Source of the DNA: Winogradskyella undariae
GTDB taxonomy: Bacteria > Bacteroidota > Bacteroidia > Flavobacteriales > Flavobacteriaceae
Direction of reading: 5' to 3'
Length of the DNA: 64,000 nucleotides
NCBI RefSeq assembly: GCF_013285155.1
Contig: NZ_JABTEL010000002.1
Location: 310,001-374,000 of the forward strand
Shown here: positions 60,086 to 64,000 of the stretch, piece after piece
Layout of the letters: each line of letters starts with the position of its first letter
How positions within the stretch are numbered: position 1 is the stretch's first letter
The notes under the pieces: model-generated
The model's input: the letters and a program-made list of their open reading frames with translations, nothing else
Database searches by the model: none
Told to the model about the DNA's origin: nothing
Translations under genes and position numbers: made by a program

Positions 60086-61438
60086 TTAAATTTTAAGGTC
60101 ATCAAATAATTCAATTAATTCAGGATTTGATGGTCTTGGTGCATCGGCGCTAACAATATTTCCATCAGGATCAATTAAAATGAATCTAGGGATACCATCA
60201 ATAGCATATTCAGTAACAAATAGAGATTTCCAATCCTTATCTGCCATTAATTGAATTCCGCCCAATTCTTTGTCAGTAACCATTTTCACCCATTTATCAT
60301 GATCTTTTTCCCTGTCTATTGAAGCACTAATAAAAGCAATATTTTTTCCGTGATATTGTTTTTCTACTTTCTTTAAAGAAGGGATTTCTTTAATACAAGG
60401 TCCACACCAAGTTGCCCAAACATCTATATAGACAAATTGACCTTTAAGGTCATCTAAAGATGTTGTTCCTCCTTTATGATTTTCATAATTCACAAATTTT
60501 GGAGAAGGCATGCCTTTAGTTAGTTTTTTAACTTTATTATATTTATTAGTTAGGTCTTCTTTAAATTTTTCATCTGAAGACATTGTTATAATTCCATTAT
60601 AGTAAGCTTCATTATTTTCGTAGTTAGGAGTTATTTGGTAACTTAAACTTTTTGCTAAATCTGTTTTTAGAGAAGGGAATGTTTGCTTGTTTATAGTTTC
60701 AAATACTTCTTTAGGGTTTTCTGTTTCATTAATTTTATTAGAGTAATAACGCTGTACTAAATTTTTGTAGTTGTCAATATTATTATAATCTACTTCATTG
60801 TTATAATCTATAGTATCAAGTGGTTTTAAGAATTCTAAAGAAGGTTTAAAATCTTCTTTTTTTGTGTAATACCCATGTGCCGAAGGATAACTTTGAATGC
60901 TGCTTAGATAATCATACTCAATATTTTTCTCTTCAAGAGTTATAAAGTTAAGATCTAAATCCTTTTGTTTTTTTAAGAATTCTAATTTAGAGTTTTTTAT
61001 AGTATTTAATTCTTTAAGAAATTCAGTTTCTTCTTTAGAAAATAATTCGATATAATTTATATCTGCATTTTCATTAGCCATATATTTTTCAGCTAAGAAA
61101 TTACTGTTTTCTGATCCTAATCCTGAATATTTTATGGTTTCATCAAATTTTTCAGTATTTAAAGTTACGTTAATTTCATCTCCAGGAGATAAATACATTG
61201 CTGTCGTTTCATTTCCGTGACTTAAGTTGTAATAACCTGTTTCTATTTTTAAAGTGTCTATGAAAGTTCCTTCATTAGTTATAGAGACTTCTTTAATTTT
61301 CTTACTTCCTTTAAGTATTGTAAGTATTTCCTGTTTAGGATTGTCAATTTTTCCTGAAAATAAAACGTAATCTATTTTGACTTCTTTTTTGCAAGAAACA
61401 AATAAAATAGCAACGCATAGTGTAATTAATCTTTTCAT
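60086..61438 (-). CDS. TlpA-like thiol-disulfide lipoprotein (DUF4369 type), paralogue B
   Basis: 450 residues. Lipobox ILFVSCKKEV. The same plan as paralogue A: beta-domain (YVLFSGKIDNPKQEILTILKGSKKIKEVSITNEGTFIDTLKIETG), a longer helical middle (about 120-300), and the thioredoxin fold with YIDVWATWCGPCIKEIPSLKKVEKQY (C-G-P-C) and GIPRFILIDPDGNIVSADAPRPSNPELIELFDDLKI. The last 130 residues are closely related in the two paralogues; the middle domains differ in length and sequence. Each has its own terminator, so they are independently transcribed duplicates. Periplasmic redox role inferred. Confidence 0.88.
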   Translation of the reverse strand: MKRLITLCVAILFVSCKKEVKIDYVLFSGKIDNPKQEILTILKGSKKIKEVSITNEGTFIDTLKIETGYYNLSHGNETTAMYLSPGDEINVTLNTEKFDETIKYSGLGSENSNFLAEKYMANENADINYIELFSKEETEFLKELNTIKNSKLEFLKKQKDLDLNFITLEEKNIEYDYLSSIQSYPSAHGYYTKKEDFKPSLEFLKPLDTIDYNNEVDYNNIDNYKNLVQRYYSNKINETENPKEVFETINKQTFPSLKTDLAKSLSYQITPNYENNEAYYNGIITMSSDEKFKEDLTNKYNKVKKLTKGMPSPKFVNYENHKGGTTSLDDLKGQFVYIDVWATWCGPCIKEIPSLKKVEKQYHGKNIAFISASIDREKDHDKWVKMVTDKELGGIQLMADKDWKSLFVTEYAIDGIPRFILIDPDGNIVSADAPRPSNPELIELFDDLKI

Positions 61439-61560
61439 AGTTAGGTGAGTTTTGAATAGGTGATAAAAATATGACTTCGAAGTTAAATTAAAGAATTGAA
61501 TATTATTATGGTAAAACCCAAAATAATTCTCAAATTTGAAAACGAATAAAACTAAATTAA

Positions 61561-63090
61561 ATGGACAATTACCATGTTATCTCTTCAGATGCTTTAGATA
61601 TTGTAACGATTTACAACATTTTTTATGAAAATAAAAAATTGAAGCTTTCAGAAGCCTCTGCAAATGAGATTAAAAAATGTAAAACCTACTTAGATGCTAA
61701 ATTAGCAAGTGAAAAAAAACCTATGTATGGTATAAATACAGGTTTTGGTTCATTATATAATGTAAAGATTTCAGACTCCGATTTAAGCCAGCTTCAAGAA
61801 AATTTAGTGATGTCTCATGCTTGTGGAACAGGTGATCGAGTACCAGAATCTATTGTTAAAGTGATGTTGCTTTTAAAGATTCAGTCGCTAAGTTATGGTC
61901 ATAGTGGTGTACAGTTAGAAACCGTAAATAGACTTATTGACTTTTTTAATAACGATATATTTCCTTTTGTATTTACGCAAGGTTCTTTAGGAGCTTCTGG
62001 TGATTTGGCGCCGTTAGCACATTTGGCTTTGCCGTTACTTGGAAAAGGAAAAGTAGTACACAATAATAAAGAATATGATGCTAAGGCGCTTTTAGAAGAG
62101 TTTAATTGGGAGCCTGTAAAGCTAGAAGCAAAGGAAGGTTTAGCTTTGTTAAACGGAACTCAGTTTATGAGTGCTTATGGTGTTTATTTATTATTAATGT
62201 CTCATAAAACATCTTATTTAGCAGATATTATAGCAAGTGTTTCATTAGACGCTTTTGATGGACGATTAGATCCTTTTCACGATTTAGTTCATGCAGTAAG
62301 GCCTCATCCCGGGCAACGAAAAGTAGCGAGACGTTTTAATGAATTTTTAAAAGGGAGTGAGCTTATTACACGCGATAAAGAACATGTACAGGATCCTTAT
62401 TCTTTTCGTTGTATTCCACAGGTTCATGGGGCAACAAAGGATACTTTAGATTTTGTTGAAAAAGTAATTTTAACAGAAATTAATTCGGTAACAGATAATC
62501 CTAATATTTTTCATGAAGAGGATTTAATAATTTCAGGAGGAAACTTTCATGGTCAGCCTTTAGCGTTAGCATTAGATTATTTAAAAATTGCTATGGCTGA
62601 AATAGGAAATATCTCTGAACGACGAGTGTTTCAGTTGGTTTCAGGATTAAGAGGTTTACCAGCGTTTTTAGTAGATAACCCAGGTTTAAATTCAGGGTTT
62701 ATGATTCCGCAATATACGGCAGCAAGTATTGTTAGTGCTAACAAGCAAATGGCATCACCTGCCAGTGTAGATAGTATTGTGTCTAGTAACGGTCAAGAAG
62801 ATCATGTAAGTATGGGGGCAAATGCAGCGACACAAGCTTATACTTTGGTTAAAAATGTAGAGCGCGTTATAGCTATTGAATTAATGAATGCATCACAAGC
62901 TTTAGAATTTAGAAGGCCTTTAAAAACGTCTCCTTTATTAGAATCTTTTTTGGAGCAATATAGAAAAGTTGTACCTTTTATAAAGGCAGATGAAGTACTG
63001 CATGATTCTATTGAAGCATCAATTCAGTTTTTAAAAGATGTAGATATTGAAATTGACGAGTTGTTTTTAAATCATTACGACCTAAAATAA
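61561..63090 (+). CDS. hutH: Histidine ammonia-lyase
   Basis: 509 residues. The tripeptide A145-S146-G147 in GSLGASGDLAPLAHLALPLLGKG forms the MIO electrophile. Other family motifs are YGINTGFGSLYNVKISDSDLSQLQENLVMSHACGTGD, NGTQFMSAYGVY, VTDNPNIFHEEDLIISGGNFHGQPLALALDYLKIAMAEIGNISERR and the C-terminal NGQEDHVSMGANAATQAYTLVKNVERV. It removes ammonia from histidine to give urocanate. No other hut gene is adjacent, so it stands alone here. Its terminator hairpin also encodes the last codons of the opposite-strand gene. Confidence 0.95.
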   Translation: MDNYHVISSDALDIVTIYNIFYENKKLKLSEASANEIKKCKTYLDAKLASEKKPMYGINTGFGSLYNVKISDSDLSQLQENLVMSHACGTGDRVPESIVKVMLLLKIQSLSYGHSGVQLETVNRLIDFFNNDIFPFVFTQGSLGASGDLAPLAHLALPLLGKGKVVHNNKEYDAKALLEEFNWEPVKLEAKEGLALLNGTQFMSAYGVYLLLMSHKTSYLADIIASVSLDAFDGRLDPFHDLVHAVRPHPGQRKVARRFNEFLKGSELITRDKEHVQDPYSFRCIPQVHGATKDTLDFVEKVILTEINSVTDNPNIFHEEDLIISGGNFHGQPLALALDYLKIAMAEIGNISERRVFQLVSGLRGLPAFLVDNPGLNSGFMIPQYTAASIVSANKQMASPASVDSIVSSNGQEDHVSMGANAATQAYTLVKNVERVIAIELMNASQALEFRRPLKTSPLLESFLEQYRKVVPFIKADEVLHDSIEASIQFLKDVDIEIDELFLNHYDLK

Positions 63091-63102
63091 TTTTAGATAT
63101 AA

Positions 63103-63133
63103 AATCCAGAGTGATGTTTGATCACTCTGGATT
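63103..63133. terminator. Terminator hairpin between hutH and the STAS-like gene
   Basis: AATCCAGAGTGAT (63103-63115) pairs with ATCACTCTGGATT (63121-63133). The right arm contains the stop codon and last codons of the minus-strand gene. Confidence 0.78.
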
Positions 63134-63493
63134 AATTATTTTATCGGCCCAGCTGATGGCTTCTTCTAATTCTGAAAAAATTTCAAAATGTTTTTTGAAA
63201 AACATTTTTTCAATTTGGGCATTAATCTTTGCTTGGTAATTATTTGAAACAATTGCTATTCCTTCTAAATTTTGAATTTCTGAAGTTTTTAAATAGACTT
63301 TAGGGTCAACTGAGTAGGAGTTTATTCTGTTTGATATATATATAAAGGGCTTATTTGAAAAATAAGTTTCAGTAATCTGAATTAATGTATTATTTCTGTT
63401 TGATGTAACGTTAATGCCTTCTTTTATGATAACGATAATATAATGGTCATAAATTGTTACATCACAAAAATCGAATGTTAGGGATTCATTCAT
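63122..63493 (-). CDS. Small STAS-like (SpoIIAA-like) protein of unknown function
   Basis: 123 residues from MNESLTFDFCDVTIYDHYIIVIIKEGINVT; an in-frame ATG ten codons upstream is less likely. The alternation of beta-strands and helices (DHYIIVIIKEG, NTLIQITETYFSNKPFIYISNRIN, EGIAIVSNNYQAKINAQIEKMFFKKHFEIFSELEEAISWADKI) resembles the STAS-like domain family found in Flavobacteria. There is no signal peptide. Function unknown. The stop codon lies inside the terminator hairpin shared with hutH. It is followed upstream on the strand by the clpC terminator. Confidence 0.62.
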   Translation of the reverse strand: MNESLTFDFCDVTIYDHYIIVIIKEGINVTSNRNNTLIQITETYFSNKPFIYISNRINSYSVDPKVYLKTSEIQNLEGIAIVSNNYQAKINAQIEKMFFKKHFEIFSELEEAISWADKIINPE

Positions 63494-63527
63494 TTGTAAA
63501 TGATAATTTAAAATAATTAGCAATAAA

Positions 63528-63560
63528 AAAAAACTCTTTCATTTCAGAAAGAGTTTTTTT
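63528..63560 (-). terminator. Terminator of clpC
   Basis: AAAAAACTCTTTC (63528-63540) pairs with GAAAGAGTTTTTT (63547-63559) around ATTTCA; it lies 19 bases past the clpC stop codon. Confidence 0.85.
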
Positions 63561-63578
63561 TGTCTATCTAATTAAAAT

Positions 63579-64000
63579 TTAAGATTCAGTTGTTTCTTCA
63601 GAAGATTTAATTTTAATATTAAGTGCATCATTTTCTGTATCTAAATCCATGAAAATAGTATCTCCTTCATGAAGTTTAGAGTTAATGATTTCTTCGGCAA
63701 GGGCATCTTCTACATATTTTTGAATAGCTCTATTTAAAGGTCGTGCACCATATTGTTTATCAAATCCTTTTTCAGCAATATAATCTTTAGCTTTATCTGT
63801 AAGCTGAAGCTCGTAACCAAGTCCTTTTATTCTATCGATAAGTTTAATAAGTTCGATATCTATAATTTTTCCAATGTCTTCTTTTTCTAAGGCATTGAAT
63901 ACAATAACATCGTCAATTCTATTTAAGAATTCCGGAGCAAAAGCTTTTTTAAGAGCATTTTCTATAACTCCTTTTGCATGATCTGATTCTTGTGCTATTG
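63579..64000 (-). CDS. clpC: ATP-dependent Clp protease ATP-binding subunit ClpC, C-terminal part, cut by window edge
   Basis: The last 140 residues are visible, ending SSEETTES. APEFLNRIDDVIVFNALEKEDIGKIIDIEL (sensor-2 side of the second AAA+ domain) and GYELQLTDKAKDYIAEKGFDKQYGARPLNRAIQKYVEDALAEEIINSKL are typical of the second ClpC/ClpB AAA+ domain; GARPLNRAIQ carries the sensor-2 Arg. The short acidic C-terminal tail is the ClpC type rather than ClpB. It unfolds proteins for ClpP. The 5' end is beyond base 64000, so the N-domain and first AAA+ domain were not seen. Confidence 0.9.
   Translation of the reverse strand, partial: IAQESDHAKGVIENALKKAFAPEFLNRIDDVIVFNALEKEDIGKIIDIELIKLIDRIKGLGYELQLTDKAKDYIAEKGFDKQYGARPLNRAIQKYVEDALAEEIINSKLHEGDTIFMDLDTENDALNIKIKSSEETTES

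Noticed and set aside
1..64000. CRISPR arrays, tRNA or rRNA genes, phage genes, transposases
   Set aside because: Intergenic DNA was read on both strands; no evenly spaced repeats, cloverleaf sequences or transposase-like frames were found.

Overview
The window is AT-rich chromosomal DNA of a marine member of the Flavobacteriaceae (Bacteroidetes). Evidence for this: Bacteroidetes-type promoters (TAnnTTTG -7 boxes, few Shine-Dalgarno sites), type IX secretion (T9SS) sorting domains, HmuY and TonB-dependent receptor genes, a BACON domain, DUF2271/PepSY iron genes and a PL6 alginate lyase. I see no rRNA, tRNA, CRISPR array, phage or transposase gene.

Layout. 1-5.6 kb: trehalose synthesis (otsA, cut by the window edge) divergent from a GH15 glucoamylase/trehalase-type enzyme, a CBM9-like lipoprotein, then a BlaI-type repressor overlapping a BlaR1-like (M56) protease fused to a cell-wall amidase. 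5.6-14.2 kb: fatty-acid beta-oxidation (acyl-CoA dehydrogenase, thiolase, hydroxyacyl-CoA dehydrogenase/enoyl-CoA hydratase, MarR regulator) plus a long-chain acyl-CoA ligase; a small four-helix-bundle gene has been inserted into the operon. 14.5-24.3 kb: an orphan secreted PL6 lyase with a large operator-like palindrome, a TetR/AhpD-like pair sharing an operator, a membrane protein, pepT, a universal stress protein, pyrD, a LysE exporter and HMG-CoA lyase.

24.3-45.7 kb is an iron/heme acquisition island. One arm holds a TonB receptor, an HmuY lipoprotein and an HmuY-like T9SS protein, plus a VCBS-repeat T9SS protein. The divergent arm holds a DUF6607-like protein, an ankyrin protein, a DUF2271 protein, a PepSY/flavodoxin/ferredoxin-reductase fusion and two small paralogues. 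Next come imelysin-HTTM-TonB receptor on the plus strand, and imelysin-diheme oxidoreductase-imelysin on the minus strand. Four promoters here share a palindrome built on ATTCTAAAT, probably a Fur-type box. A 3' fragment of one small gene is duplicated at 45.8 kb.

46-64 kb: guaB, an NmrA-like reductase, an AraC regulator, a peroxiredoxin-like and a TlpA-like lipoprotein, a GIY-YIG-like protein, the thrA-thrB-thrC operon (with a second four-helix-bundle insertion and an unannotated 35-residue leader peptide with attenuator-like hairpins), the NAD(P)HX repair enzyme, two TlpA paralogues, hutH, a small STAS-like protein and the C-terminal end of clpC (cut by the window edge).

Most interesting: the BlaI/M56-amidase pair with its operator, the thr leader region, the shared iron palindrome with the imelysin/HTTM/diheme gene set, the inverted-repeat-flanked four-helix-bundle insertions, and the PL6 operator. 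All statements come from reading the sequence and remembered family knowledge; no search was run.
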